Of a stretch of 64,000 nt of DNA, positions 9,501 through 19,900 are shown piece by piece; position 1 is the stretch's first letter, and every line of letters starts with the position of its first letter. The stretch spans positions 2,029,001 to 2,093,000 of the forward strand of contig NZ_CP139141.1 of NCBI RefSeq assembly GCF_034059295.1, read 5' to 3'. Both the position numbers and the translations under genes were made by a program. This stretch comes from Pseudomonas sp. HR96. Its GTDB lineage: Bacteria > Pseudomonadota > Gammaproteobacteria > Pseudomonadales > Pseudomonadaceae. The notes beneath the pieces are model-generated. The model searched no databases, was not told the DNA's origin, and worked only from the letters and a program-made list of their open reading frames with translations.

Positions 9501-11582
9501 CTATTTCTGCATCTGCTCGCGGGCCAGCTTGACGACGTTGTCGACGGTGAAACCGAACTTGGCCTGCAGCTTTTCGATCGGCGCCGAGGCGCCAAAGCTG
9601 TTCATCACCACCTTGGCCCCGGTGTTGCCAACGTAGCGGTCCCAACCCATAGGCCCGGCCTGCTCGATGGCGACCCGGGCGGTAACGGCCTTGGGCAGCA
9701 CCTGCTCGCGGTAGGCCGGGTCCTGGTCTTCGAACAACTCCCAGCAGGGCATCGACACCACACGCGCGGCGACGCCGTCGGCCTTGAGCTTTTCGTACGC
9801 CTGCACGGCCAGGCCGACTTCGCTGCCAGTGGCGATGAGAATCACCTCCGGCTGCTGGCCCGCCACTGCATCGGCGAGCACATAGGCTCCCTGGGCGACC
9901 CCTTCGGCTGCGGCATACACCGAGCGGTCAAGGGTGGCCATGGGCTGGCGCGAGAGGATGATGCAGGACGGCCGGTTGGTCTGGGCCAGGGCGGTCTTCC
10001 AGGCCTGGGTAGTCTCGTTGGCGTCGCCCGGGCGCAAGGTCAGCAGGCCGGGGGTGGCGCGCAACTGGGTCAGGTGCTCGATGGGCTGGTGGGTCGGGCC
10101 GTCTTCGCCGACGCCGATGGAGTCGTGGGTGAAGACAAAGATCACCGGCAGCTCCATGATCGACGCCAGGCGGATCGGCGGCTTCATGTAGTCGCTGAAC
10201 ACCAGGAAGGTCGAGGTGTAGGGCCGAATGTAGCTCAGCGCCAGGCCATTGGCGATCGAGCCCATGGCATGTTCGCGGATGCCGAAGTGCAGGTTGCGGC
10301 CGCTGTAGTCCTTGGCCGAGAAGCTGCCGGCGCCCTCGAACGTCAGGTTGGTCTTGGTCGACGGCGAGAGGTCGGCCGAACCGCCGATCAGCCAGGGGAT
10401 CTGCTCGGCAAAAGCGTTCAGCACCTTGCCCCCGGCAGCGCGGGTGGCCTGGCCCTTGGCGTCGGCGTCGAACACTTGCTGGGCATCGGCCCAGTGCTCG
10501 GGCATTTCGCCCTGGCGCATGCGCTCGAACTCATCGGCCAGGTTCGGCTCGCTCTGCTTGAGGGAGGCGAAGGTGCGCTGCCAGCCTTCGTATTGCTCGG
10601 CGCTGCGGGCCAGCAAGGCCTCGCGCAGGTGCGTGCGCACTTCTTCGGGCACCAGGAAGCTTGAGTCTTCCGGCCAGCCGTAGGCCTGCTTGGTCAGCTT
10701 GATTTCATCCACGCCCAGCGGCTCGCCATGGGCGCCGGCGGTGTTGTGCTTGTTGGGCGAGCCGTAGCCGATCACGCTGTCGACCACGATCAGGGTCGGC
10801 GCATCGGTGGTCTGGCGGAAGGTTTCCAGGGCCCTGGCCAATGCTTCGGTGTCGTTGGCATCGGTCACGTGCAGGGTGTTCCAGCCATAACCCTTGAAGC
10901 GCGTGGCGACATCCTCGTCGAAGGCCAGCTCGGTGTGCCCTTCGATGGTGATGGTGTTGTTGTCATATATCCAGCATAGATTGGCCAGCTTCAGGTGACC
11001 GGCAATCGAGGCGGCCTCGGAGCTGACGCCTTCCATCATGTCGCCGTCGCCGCACAGGTTGTAAACCTTGTAATCGAACAGGGTCGCGCCGGGACGGTTG
11101 AAGCGCTCGCCCAGCCAGCGCTCGGCCATGGCCATGCCGACGCTGTTGGCGCAGCCCTGGCCCAGCGGGCCGGTGGTGGTTTCCACACCGGTGGTCATAC
11201 GGTATTCGGGATGGCCGGGGGTTTTGGAGTCCAGCTGACGGAACTGCTCGATGTCGCTCAGGCTGACCGCAGGCTTGCCGCTGGCCTTGCCGTGTTCGTC
11301 GATTTCCACCACGCCGGCCAGGTGCAGCAACGAATACAGGAGCATGGAAGCGTGGCCGACGGACAACACGAAGCGGTCGCGGTTAGGCCAGTCCGGATGC
11401 TCGGGGTGGTAGCGCAGGAAGCGGCTCCACAACGTGTAACCCACTGGCGCCAGCGCCATGGGCGTGCCGGGGTGGCCGGAGTTGGCCTTCTGCACGGCGT
11501 CCATCGCCAGGGTGCGAATGGTGTTGATGCTCAATTGGTCGCGGTCGTGGGAATTGGATGAAGAGGTGCTGGGGGTAGGCAT
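9501..11582 (-). CDS. tkt: transketolase (paralogous form)
   Basis: A 693-residue thiamine-diphosphate enzyme that moves two-carbon ketol units between sugar phosphates in the pentose phosphate pathway. The cofactor motif runs from [13 protein letters not shown] to IYDNN, and the pyrimidine-domain segment ([13 protein letters not shown]) is present. The chosen start gives a serine-rich N-terminus, [15 protein letters not shown]; a longer in-frame extension looks untranslated. The segment [20 protein letters not shown] differs from the housekeeping pseudomonad enzyme as I remember it, so this is probably a second copy. It is monocistronic and stands divergent from pstS. Confidence 0.92.
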   Translation of the reverse strand: MPTPSTSSSNSHDRDQLSINTIRTLAMDAVQKANSGHPGTPMALAPVGYTLWSRFLRYHPEHPDWPNRDRFVLSVGHASMLLYSLLHLAGVVEIDEHGKASGKPAVSLSDIEQFRQLDSKTPGHPEYRMTTGVETTTGPLGQGCANSVGMAMAERWLGERFNRPGATLFDYKVYNLCGDGDMMEGVSSEAASIAGHLKLANLCWIYDNNTITIEGHTELAFDEDVATRFKGYGWNTLHVTDANDTEALARALETFRQTTDAPTLIVVDSVIGYGSPNKHNTAGAHGEPLGVDEIKLTKQAYGWPEDSSFLVPEEVRTHLREALLARSAEQYEGWQRTFASLKQSEPNLADEFERMRQGEMPEHWADAQQVFDADAKGQATRAAGGKVLNAFAEQIPWLIGGSADLSPSTKTNLTFEGAGSFSAKDYSGRNLHFGIREHAMGSIANGLALSYIRPYTSTFLVFSDYMKPPIRLASIMELPVIFVFTHDSIGVGEDGPTHQPIEHLTQLRATPGLLTLRPGDANETTQAWKTALAQTNRPSCIILSRQPMATLDRSVYAAAEGVAQGAYVLADAVAGQQPEVILIATGSEVGLAVQAYEKLKADGVAARVVSMPCWELFEDQDPAYREQVLPKAVTARVAIEQAGPMGWDRYVGNTGAKVVMNSFGASAPIEKLQAKFGFTVDNVVKLAREQMQK

Positions 11583-11923
11583 GCGTTCGATCTCACTCAC
11601 GATTCTGGCGGGCGGCAGCGCCCGGGAAAGAGCCACGCGAGACGGCTCCCGGTGATGATGTCCTTGGGGTTGACCGCAAGGGCAGGGGGGAAGTTGCCGT
11701 GGATTGGATGAAACCGGTGGCGCCTGACCCACGCGGCGCAGTCACCTCGGCCAACCTGAAAAAAAGTTTAGCTATTCAGCAACATGTCAACGCGCTGTCA
11801 TCAAACCGAAATATAGAAAGCATTAAATCGTCATCGCCGAACCACGAAGACCCAATGAATGGCGTCCGGTTCCCCAGCTTTCTCAAAAGCTTCTTCACAC
11901 TAGTCAAGCCGAGGTAATGCCTG
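11583..11923. other. tkt-pstS divergent intergenic region
   Basis: 341 bases without a convincing gene. The part near tkt is GC-rich. From about 11760 the sequence turns AT-rich and holds the Pho box described separately. No hairpin terminator was seen. It should contain promoters for both divergent genes. Confidence 0.6.
11784..11812 (+). promoter_or_regulatory. Pho box upstream of pstS
   Basis: Three 7-base units are spaced every 11 bases, as PhoB sites are: ATGTCAA (11784-11790), CTGTCAT (11795-11801) and CCGAAAT (11806-11812). The middle unit matches the PhoB half-site CTGTCAT exactly, the first matches 5 of 7 and the third 4 of 7. The site is about 110 bases upstream of pstS and faces it, implying phosphate-starvation control. 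Confidence 0.65.
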
Positions 11924-12940
11924 ATGTTGCTGAGCAAAAATCGTCTGTCGCTTCTCCTGGCCGCCCTGTGCCTCAGCGGTGCAGCGCACGCCACCGACGT
12001 GACTGGTGCCGGTTCCAGCTTCGTATTCCCCGTCTTGTCCAAGTGGTCGCAGGACTTCAGCAAGAGCTCGCCGCACCGCATCAACTACCAGTCGATCGGT
12101 TCGGGCGGCGGTATCGCGCAGATCAAGGCCGCGACCGTCACCTTCGGTGCCTCGGATGCCCCGTTGTCGGCCGATGACCTCAGTGCCGCCGGCCTGGGCC
12201 AGTTCCCCAGCGTGATCGGCGGCATCGTGCCGGTGGTCAACGTCGAAGGCATCAAGCCTGGCGAGCTGAAGCTCGACGGCCAGACCCTGGCGAAAATCTT
12301 CCAGGGCCTGGTGATCAAGTGGAACGACCCGGCCATCGTCGCGCTCAATCCGGATGCCAAACTGCCCGACAGCACCATCACCGTGGTGCACCGTTCGGAC
12401 GGCTCGGGCACCACCTTCAACTTCACCAACTACCTGTCCAAGGTCAGCACCGACTGGGCCACCGTGGTCAAGTTCGGCACCACCGTACCGTGGCCGGTGG
12501 GTGTCGGCGGCAAGGGCAACGAAGGGGTCTCGGCCTACGTCAAGCAGATCAAGAACTCGATCGGCTACGTCGAATACGCCTACGCCAAGCAGAACAACAT
12601 GTCCTACACCCTGCTCAAGAACGCTGCCGGCAAGTTCGTCGCGCCTGAGGCCAAGACCTTTGCCGCCGCCGCCGACACTGCCGACTGGGCCAGCGCCAAG
12701 GACTTCAACCTGATCATGACCAACGCGCCGGGCGACGCCGCATGGCCGATCACCGCGACCACCTGGATCATCATGTACAAGACCGCCAAGAACGCCGAGC
12801 AGAGCGGCGCCGCGTTCGACTTCTTCAAATGGTCGCTGGAGCACGGTCAGGAGCAGGCCGCTTCGCTGGACTACGTAGCGCTGCCCAGCTCCCTGGTCAG
12901 CCGTATCGAAGACTACTGGAAGACTCAGTTCACCCGTTGA
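11924..12940 (+). CDS. pstS: phosphate ABC transporter substrate-binding protein
   Basis: A 338-residue periplasmic protein. The signal peptide probably ends at GAAHA near residue 23, and the mature protein starts at TDVTGAGSSFVFP, the typical PstS N-terminus. Further phosphate-binding segments are SIGSGGG and RSDGSGTT. It captures phosphate for the PstCA permease encoded next. A Pho box lies upstream, and a strong imperfect hairpin sits between this gene and pstC. Pseudomonads often carry two pst operons; this one lacks phoU. Confidence 0.95.
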   Translation: MLLSKNRLSLLLAALCLSGAAHATDVTGAGSSFVFPVLSKWSQDFSKSSPHRINYQSIGSGGGIAQIKAATVTFGASDAPLSADDLSAAGLGQFPSVIGGIVPVVNVEGIKPGELKLDGQTLAKIFQGLVIKWNDPAIVALNPDAKLPDSTITVVHRSDGSGTTFNFTNYLSKVSTDWATVVKFGTTVPWPVGVGGKGNEGVSAYVKQIKNSIGYVEYAYAKQNNMSYTLLKNAAGKFVAPEAKTFAAAADTADWASAKDFNLIMTNAPGDAAWPITATTWIIMYKTAKNAEQSGAAFDFFKWSLEHGQEQAASLDYVALPSSLVSRIEDYWKTQFTR

Positions 12941-12952
12941 TTCAAAACCCGG

Positions 12953-12997
12953 ACATCCTCTGCCCGAGCCGCCACGGCGGCCTCGGCCAGGGGATGT
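12953..12997 (+). promoter_or_regulatory. imperfect hairpin between pstS and pstC
   Basis: ACATCC (12953-12958) pairs with GGATGT (12992-12997), and inside it CCGAGCCGCC pairs with GGCGGCCTCGG. No run of T follows, so it is not a classical terminator. Such hairpins in binding-protein transporter operons usually stabilise the upstream transcript or lower permease expression; that role here is inferred. Confidence 0.55.
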
Positions 12998-13015
12998 TCT
13001 TGCGAGTGGTCTTTC

Positions 13016-14011
13016 ATGACTGAACAAACACCGACCCTGTCTGCACCTATGACCCAGACCAAAGACCTCGGCGAGGCCCGCGCGGCCCGCGATCAAAGCC
13101 ACGACAAGTGGTTCCGCCGCACCATGTGCGGCGCAGCCATGCTGGTTCTGGCGCTGCTCGCGGCCATCGCCTTCTCCACCCTGTGGGGTGGCAGCCTGGC
13201 CTTGCACACATTCGGCTTCGGTTTCCTCACCAGCACCGACTGGGACGCGGTCAATGGCAAGTTCGGCGCATTGGTGCCGATCTACGGCACGCTGGTCACC
13301 TCTTTCCTGGCGCTGCTGATCGCCGTGCCGGTGAGCTTCGGCATCGCCATCTTCCTCACCGAAGTGGCGCCGCCCTGGCTGCGCATGCCGATCTCGTCGG
13401 CCATCGAATTGCTGGCCGGCATCCCATCGATCATCTACGGCATGTGGGGCCTGTTCGTCTTCGGTCCGTTCATGGCCGAGCACCTGGCGCCCTGGATCAA
13501 CGACTACCTGGGTGCCGTGCCGGTGATCGGCCCGCTGTTCCAGGGCCCGCCGCTGGGCATCGGCATGCTCACTGCTGGCATCGTGCTGGCGATCATGATC
13601 ACCCCGTTCATCACCTCGGTGATGCAGGAGGTGTTTCGCAGCGTGCCGACGACCCTCAAGGAATCGGCCTACGCCCTGGGCAACACCACCTGGGAGGTGG
13701 TCTGGGACATCGTGCTGCCCTACACCCGCTCGGCGGTGGTCGGCGGTGTGTTCCTGGGCCTGGGTCGCGCCCTGGGGGAAACCATGGCGGTGACCTTCGT
13801 GCTGGGTAACGCCCACCAGTTCTCGGCATCGCTGATGATGCCCAGCAGCTCGATCGCCTCGGTGATCGCCAACGAGTTCAGCGAGGCCTACACCGACCTG
13901 CACCGTTCGGCGCTGATCGCCTTGGGTTTCCTGCTGTTCATCGTGACCTTTATCGTGCTCGCCGCTGCGCGAATCATGCTGATGCGCCTGTCGCGCAAGG
14001 AGGGCCTGTGA
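13016..14011 (+). CDS. pstC: phosphate ABC transporter permease PstC
   Basis: A 331-residue inner-membrane permease with about six transmembrane helices. It has the ABC permease coupling motif (about residues 205-245, ESAYALGNTTWEVVWDIVLP) and the PstC/PstA-typical RALGETMAVTFVLGNA. The first 35 residues are hydrophilic and cytoplasmic; a second in-frame ATG at 13049 is an alternative start. The stop overlaps the pstA GTG start by four bases. Confidence 0.94.
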   Translation: MTEQTPTLSAPMTQTKDLGEARAARDQSHDKWFRRTMCGAAMLVLALLAAIAFSTLWGGSLALHTFGFGFLTSTDWDAVNGKFGALVPIYGTLVTSFLALLIAVPVSFGIAIFLTEVAPPWLRMPISSAIELLAGIPSIIYGMWGLFVFGPFMAEHLAPWINDYLGAVPVIGPLFQGPPLGIGMLTAGIVLAIMITPFITSVMQEVFRSVPTTLKESAYALGNTTWEVVWDIVLPYTRSAVVGGVFLGLGRALGETMAVTFVLGNAHQFSASLMMPSSSIASVIANEFSEAYTDLHRSALIALGFLLFIVTFIVLAAARIMLMRLSRKEGL

Positions 14012-14880
14012 GCCAGGACGATAGCCTTTATCGCAAACGCCGTCTCAAGAACAGCATCGCCATGGTGCTCAGCTGCGGCGCCACGGCGTTCGGCCTGCTG
14101 TGGCTGGTGTGGATTCTGATCACCACCATCGTCAACGGCTTCGCCGCGCTCAACGGCGCGCTCTTCACCCAGATGACGCCGCCACCGGGCACCGCGGGCG
14201 GCCTGGCCAACGCCTTCTACGGCAGCGTGTTGATGTCCGGGCTGGGCCTGCTCATCGGCACCCCGATCGGCCTGATGGCCGGGGTCTGGCTGGCCGAGTT
14301 CGCCCGCTACACCAAGCTGGGCACGGCTGTGCGCTTCATCAACGACATCCTGTTGTCGGCGCCGTCGATCGTGCTCGGCCTGTTCGTCTACACCGCCGTG
14401 ATCCTGCCGCTCAACGCCGTGACCAACCACCAGGTCGGCTTCTCGGCCATCGCCGGTGCGCTGGCGCTGGCCCTGCTGGTGATACCGGTGGTGGTCCGTA
14501 CCACCGACGAAATGCTCCAGCTGCAACCTTCGACCATGCGCGAGGCGGCCCTGGCCTTGGGTGTGCCGCAGTGGAAGCTGACCCTGCAGATCGTCCTGCG
14601 CGCCGCCAAGGCGGGCGTGGTCACCGGCATCCTGCTGGCCCTGGCACGCATCACCGGTGAAACCGCGCCGCTGCTGTTCACCGCCTTCGGCAACCAGTTC
14701 TGGAGCAGCAACCTGCTCAAGCCGATCGCCAGCGTACCGGTGGTGATCTTCCAGTACGCCATGAGCCCCTTCGACGACTGGCATGCCCTGGCCTGGGCTG
14801 GCGCCCTGGTGCTGACCCTGTTCGTCCTGCTGCTGAGCCTCGTGTCCCGTCTGATCCTTTTGCGCAATAGGTCCGCCTGA
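14008..14880 (+). CDS. pstA: phosphate ABC transporter permease PstA
   Basis: A 290-residue permease with six predicted helices. It has the coupling motif ([19 protein letters not shown]) and [20 protein letters not shown], diagnostic of PstA. The GTG start overlaps the pstC stop, and the stop overlaps the pstB start by one base, so translation is coupled across the permease and ATPase genes. It pairs with PstC to form the phosphate channel. Confidence 0.94.
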   Translation: MSQDDSLYRKRRLKNSIAMVLSCGATAFGLLWLVWILITTIVNGFAALNGALFTQMTPPPGTAGGLANAFYGSVLMSGLGLLIGTPIGLMAGVWLAEFARYTKLGTAVRFINDILLSAPSIVLGLFVYTAVILPLNAVTNHQVGFSAIAGALALALLVIPVVVRTTDEMLQLQPSTMREAALALGVPQWKLTLQIVLRAAKAGVVTGILLALARITGETAPLLFTAFGNQFWSSNLLKPIASVPVVIFQYAMSPFDDWHALAWAGALVLTLFVLLLSLVSRLILLRNRSA

Positions 14881-15668
14881 TGACTGTCATTCAAAGTAAC
14901 AGCCTCGTTAACGAACGAACCAAGATCAAGGTCCGGGACCTGGAGTTCTTCTACAACGGGCACCGCTCGCTCAAGTCCATCAACATGGACATTCCGGAAA
15001 AACGCATCACCGCCATCATCGGCCCATCGGGCTGCGGCAAGTCGACCCTGCTGCGGGTGTTCAACCGCATTTATGCGATGTACCCCAAGCAGGAAGCCAA
15101 GGGCGAAGTGTCGCTCAACGGCGAGAACATCCTGGCGCCGGGTTACTCCATGAACCGCCTGCGCAGCCAGGTCGGCATGGTGTTCCAGAAGCCGGTGCCG
15201 TTCCCGATGTCGATCTACGAGAACATCGCCTACGCCGTGCGCCATCAGGAGAAACTCTCGCGCCGCGAGATGGACGAGCGGGTCGAGCAGGCGCTGCGTG
15301 GCGGGGCGCTGTGGGACGAGGTCAAGGACAAGCTCAAGCAGAGCGCCCAGAGCCTCTCCGGCGGCCAGCAACAACGTCTGTGCATCGCCCGCACCATCGC
15401 CCTCAAGCCCCAGGTGCTGCTGCTCGACGAGCCGACCTCGGCGCTGGACCCGATCTCCACCGGGCGCATCGAGCAGCTGATCACCGAGCTCAAGGAACAG
15501 TTCACGGTGATCATCGTCACCCACAACATGCAACAGGCCGCGCGTTGCTCGGACTACACCGCATTCATGTTCATGGGCGAGCTGATCGAGCACAACGACA
15601 CCGACATCATCTTCACCAAGCCTGGCAAGACCCAGACCGAGGATTACATCACCGGGCGTTTTGGTTGA
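14880..15668 (+). CDS. pstB: phosphate ABC transporter ATPase PstB
   Basis: A 262-residue ATPase with Walker [10 protein letters not shown] (about residues 46-54), signature LSGGQQQR, Walker [12 protein letters not shown] and the switch histidine in [16 protein letters not shown]. It energises phosphate import through PstCA. No phoU follows; the next gene is on the opposite strand. The short convergent gap holds a half REP-like box, GTGGGAGGGG, at 15691. Confidence 0.96.
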   Translation: MTVIQSNSLVNERTKIKVRDLEFFYNGHRSLKSINMDIPEKRITAIIGPSGCGKSTLLRVFNRIYAMYPKQEAKGEVSLNGENILAPGYSMNRLRSQVGMVFQKPVPFPMSIYENIAYAVRHQEKLSRREMDERVEQALRGGALWDEVKDKLKQSAQSLSGGQQQRLCIARTIALKPQVLLLDEPTSALDPISTGRIEQLITELKEQFTVIIVTHNMQQAARCSDYTAFMFMGELIEHNDTDIIFTKPGKTQTEDYITGRFG

Positions 15669-15721
15669 TTGCAGCCTGGCCAGGACCGATGTGGGAGGGG
15701 CAACCACCCTGAGCGTGTGCG

Positions 15722-16285
15722 TTACCCCGAATCCCCGCTGACCTTCCAATGCACCGCATCCTTGTCGAACACCACCTGTTCGATACGATGGGCGATGCCG
15801 CAGGCGACCGAATCCTGCGCGGCGATGACCTTTTCTTCCGCCGAAAGGCATTTGAAGATGTCCAGTTTGCGCTCGGCGTGTTCGGTCTCCTGTTCGAATA
15901 TCCTTACATACCGGTCCAGGTCGTTATTCAGGCTGGACAGATATTCGCGCAACCGCGAATGATCCACTGACGCCTGGTTGAAGTACCAGTTCATCGGGTG
16001 AATCAAGTAGCGCGAGTGGGGCGAAGTAATGCGCTCGCTGGCCGCGAGAAACAATACGATGCCCATCGATTCTATATTGCCAGCATTGATCGCGGTGACC
16101 GGCACCGGCAGCGACTTGAGAAAGGTATAGAGGGTGAAGCCGAAGTTGGTGCTCCCGCCGGACGTTGACAAGTTGAGCAGCAAGGCACTGGCGCCCTCGG
16201 CCACAGCGGCCAGGCACTGGTCGCGAAAGCGTTCGCTGGTGCCCTGGTCGATCTGGCAGTGAAAATGCACGATATGCTGGCTCAT
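15722..16285 (-). CDS. ClpP-like serine protease family protein
   Basis: A 187-residue protein starting MSQHIVHFHCQID. It has the ClpP/crotonase fold pattern: LLLNLSTSGGSTNFG (oxyanion region), the likely nucleophile serine in NIESMGIVLF (about residue 80) and the likely histidine in RYLIHPMNW (about 104). The ClpP catalytic aspartate is not obvious. It lacks the long conserved C-terminal half of housekeeping ClpP, and no ClpX/ClpA partner is nearby. It is a stand-alone member of the S14/SDH-like superfamily with unknown substrate. The 33 residues that could extend the frame upstream lack a good ribosome site. Confidence 0.75.
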   Translation of the reverse strand: MSQHIVHFHCQIDQGTSERFRDQCLAAVAEGASALLLNLSTSGGSTNFGFTLYTFLKSLPVPVTAINAGNIESMGIVLFLAASERITSPHSRYLIHPMNWYFNQASVDHSRLREYLSSLNNDLDRYVRIFEQETEHAERKLDIFKCLSAEEKVIAAQDSVACGIAHRIEQVVFDKDAVHWKVSGDSG

Positions 16286-16316
16286 GAGTGGCCCGCCTAT
16301 CCAGAGAATGACAACC

Positions 16317-16349
16317 AAAAAAAAGGCCGAGGCGTCAGCCCCGGCCTTT
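16317..16349 (-). terminator. terminator after the KGG stress gene
   Basis: Read on the minus strand, AAGGCCGGGGC pairs with GCCTCGGCCTT across a TGAC loop and is followed by eight T. It is a textbook rho-independent terminator 21 bases past the KGG gene stop. Confidence 0.9.
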
Positions 16350-16369
16350 GCGCTGCACGCTAGCGGCGG

Positions 16370-16558
16370 TCAGCTGCGGCCACCACCGCCCGAGCTTTTT
16401 CCGCCTTTCTTGCCGGCGTCGGAGGCTTTCTGCCGGTCGTTGGCGAAATTGTTGCCGCCCGAGGCTTGTCCGCCCTTGGCCTGGCCGCCTTTCTTGCCGG
16501 CTTCCGAAGCCTTTTGACGATCGTTGGAGAAGTTGCCTGGGTTCTGTGTGTTAGCCAT
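16370..16558 (-). CDS. KGG-repeat stress-induced protein
   Basis: A 62-residue, very hydrophilic glycine/lysine-rich protein. It carries two near-identical repeats, each NDRQKAS(E/D)AGKKGG, the KGG motif of the YciG/con-10 general stress family. These are small soluble proteins induced in stationary phase or desiccation; the molecular role is poorly known. A strong terminator follows, so it is monocistronic. Confidence 0.88.
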   Translation of the reverse strand: MANTQNPGNFSNDRQKASEAGKKGGQAKGGQASGGNNFANDRQKASDAGKKGGKSSGGGGRS

Positions 16559-16951
16559 GATCGATTCTTCCTTTGTCGGGTGCAGACACGGCGAGTGCCG
16601 GAATGCAAGACTGCTGGTAAGCATGGAGTGAAGGTCATCCCTCACACTTACTCTGAAAAGAGCATTGTCATAAAGTTTTCGCCGAGCGCTCGAGTCGGAC
16701 GAGTGGTCGCAAAGTTAAAGTAACAATAAGTTTGTGCTCAAACTAAAAATCGCAGTAACCATTAGTTATAAGTTGCCGCAATAAGTTGCCTGAGCTGCGT
16801 TATAAGCCGCACGGGCGGGGGTTTTGTCGCCTGCGGCGCGGCATCCTTGACCATAAAAAAAGCCTTGGCAGGCGATTTTTTCTATACAGTGGCGTCTGAA
16901 TTTCAGGGCTCTGGCAGTACGCACGGCCTTTATCCGCTACAAGGTGTTCCC
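16559..16951. other. AT-rich divergent intergenic region
   Basis: 393 bases between the KGG gene (minus) and the CheB/CheR hybrid kinase (plus). The stretch 16640-16810 is clearly AT-rich against the genome background and contains ATAAG elements at 16726, 16768, 16781 and 16802; the middle two are 13-base direct repeats beginning ATAAGTTGCC. An A7-GCCTTGGCAGGC-GA-T6 hairpin lies near 16854-16880. In-frame extension of the kinase gene back to 16847 is possible but has no ribosome site. Confidence 0.55.
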
Positions 16952-19900
16952 ATGCCCCCCGACCTGCCTTGCCATCTTCCCGCCCAGGCCAGCGCAACGC
17001 GCTTTGCGGTGGTCGGCGTGGGAGCGTCGGCGGGCGGCTTGCAGGCGTTGCTCAGCCTGTTCGAAAGCCTGCCTGCCAACCCCGGGATGGCCTTCGTGGT
17101 GGTCATGCACCTCAATGCCACGCACAAGAGCAGCCTGGCGCAGATCATCGGCAATGCCACGACCATGCCCACCCTGCAGGTCAGCGAGGCCGTGCACATC
17201 GAGCCGGACCACGTCTATATCATTGCCCCGGGCAACGACCTGCTGATGGCCGACGGCGTGCTTTCGCTCAAGCCGGTGCAGCGTGCCATCGGCCCGCAGG
17301 TGGCTATCGATCTGTTCTTCCGCCAGTTGGCCATGGCCTACCAGAGCCACGCGGTGGGGGTGGTGCTGTCAGGCGCCGGCGCCGACGGCTCGGTGGGCAT
17401 CGCGCAAATCAAGGGGCAGGGTGGGGTGACCCTGGCGCAACTGCCCGAAGACGCCGAATACGAGTCCATGCCGCGCCACGCCATCGACACCGGCATGGTC
17501 GACATCGTGCTGCCGGTGGCGCTCATGGCCGAGCGCCTGATGACCCTCAACAGCAGCATTCGCCGCCTGCATGACCAGCCGCCGGCCTGCCTCGAGCAAC
17601 CGGCGCACGAGCCCGAGGAGCTCAACCAGGGGCGGGCGCTGCGTGAGGTGCTGGCCTTGCTGCGGGTGCGCACCGGGCACGATTTCAAGCTGTACAAAGG
17701 CGCCACCGTGCGCCGGCGCATCGAGCGGCGCATGCAGGTCAACGGCATCGCCGAGCTGAGCGCCTATCACACGTATCTGCGCGACAACATGGCCGAGACC
17801 CAGGCCCTGCTCAAGGACATGCTGATCGGCGTGACCAATTTCTTTCGCGACGCCGAGGCCTTCGAGGCGCTGGAGCGCGATGTGCTTGCGCAACTCTTCG
17901 ACGAAGAGCGCCTGCAGGAGCAGGAGCGGGAGATTCGCGTGTGGTCGGCGGCCTGCTCCACCGGGGAAGAGGTCTACAGCCTGGCCATGCTTCTGCTCGA
18001 ACAGGCCGACCGGGCGAAAGCACCGGTCAACGTGCAGATCTTCGCCACCGACATCGACGAGCAGGCGCTGCAGGTCGGGCGCAAAGGCCAGTACCTGCCC
18101 GGGGTGGTCGCCGACATCGGCCAGCGCCGGGTCAAGCAGCACTTCACCGTGGAAACCGACCTGCTGCGCATCAAGAAGGAGATCCGCGAGCGGGTGCTGT
18201 TCGCCAAGCACAACCTGCTCAACGACCCGCCGTTCTCGCGTCTGGACCTGATCAGCTGCCGCAACTTCCTCATCTACCTGGACCGCGAGGCCCAGGCCAC
18301 GGTGCTGCAGATCTTCCACTTCGCCCTGCGCCCCGGGGGTTACCTGTTTCTCGGCAACTCCGAGTCGGCCGAAGTCTGTTCCAACCTGTTCGTGGCGGTC
18401 GACAAGAAGCTGCGCATCTATCGCGCGCGCAACGCCTCGCGGGTCATTCGCGCCACCACCATGAGCCAGCCACCACCGCCACCACGGACTGTAATGGAGC
18501 CGGCCCTGCCGGAACCAGGGAGAAAGAAAATTTCCTTTGCCGACATTCACCAGCGGGTGCTGGAACAATACGCGCCACCCAGTGTGATCATCGACCAGGC
18601 GTGCAACATCGTGCACACCTCAGCGCGGGTCGGCCGTTTTCTGCGTTACGTCGCCGGCGAGCCGACGCACAACCTGCTGGCGCTGGTCCAGCCGGAACTG
18701 CGCCTGGAATTGCGCACTGCGGTGTTCCAGGCCTCGCAGAGCGGCAAGAGCGTCGAGGCGCGGCGGGTGCGTACCAGTCGCGACGAGCGCCAGTACTACA
18801 TCAACATGATTGTGCGCCCGTTCAGTGACAGCTCGGCCATGGCCGAGTACATGCTGGTGTTGTTCGACGAGGTCGAAGACGTGATGGGCACCGAGGTCAG
18901 TGCCTCCCACGAGGGTAAGGACAGCGTGCTGACCCAACTGGAGGCCGAGCTGCAGCGCACCAAGGAGCAGCTGCAGTTCACCATCGAGCACTCCGACACC
19001 TCCACCGAAGAGCTCAAGGCGTCCAACGAGGAGCTGCAGGCGATCAACGAAGAGCTGCGCTCGGCTTCCGAAGAGCTGGAAACCAGCAAGGAAGAACTGC
19101 AGTCGATCAACGAGGAGTTGAGTACGGTCAATGCCGAGCTCAAGGCCAAGATCGAAGAAACCGGCAAGATCAACGACGACCTGCAGAACCTCATCACCTC
19201 GACCAACATCGGTACGGTGTTCGTCGACCGGGTGATGCGCATCAAGTGGTTCACTCCGCAGGCGGCGCAGGTCTTCAACATGATCGAAAGCGACGTCGGC
19301 CGCTCGCTGCTGGACATCACCCATCGCCTGGATTACCCCGGGCTGGCTGACGACGCGAGCAAGGTGTTCGAGTCGCTGCACCAGATCGAGCGCGAGGTGC
19401 ACAGCCACGACAACCGCTGGTACCTGGCGCGTCTGCTGCCCTACCGCACCCTGGACGACCGGATCGAAGGCGCGGTGCTGACCTTCATCGACATCACCGA
19501 GCGACGCCTGGCCCAGGAGCAGGTACGCCAGGGCGAGGCGCACATGGCGCTGATTGCCCAGAGCACTCGCGACCACGCGATCATCACCACCGACCCCCAG
19601 GGCGTCATCACCTCGTGGAGCCGGGGCGCCGAGGCGATTTTCGGCTACAGCGAAGCGCAGGCGTGCGGCCAGGACATTGCCCTGATCTACAACGACGAGG
19701 ATCGCCAGGTCGGCCGGCCCAAGCTGCAATTGCGCCTGGCCCAGGAACGCGGCTACGCCGTGGACCAGCGCTGGCACCCACGCCAGGATGGCCAGCAGAT
19801 CTACTGCAGCGGGGTCTTCAACCCGCTGGAAGATGGCGCGGTGCGCGGTTTCGCCTTCATCGGCCGCGACACCACCCGCGAGCAGGAGCACTTGAAGAAG

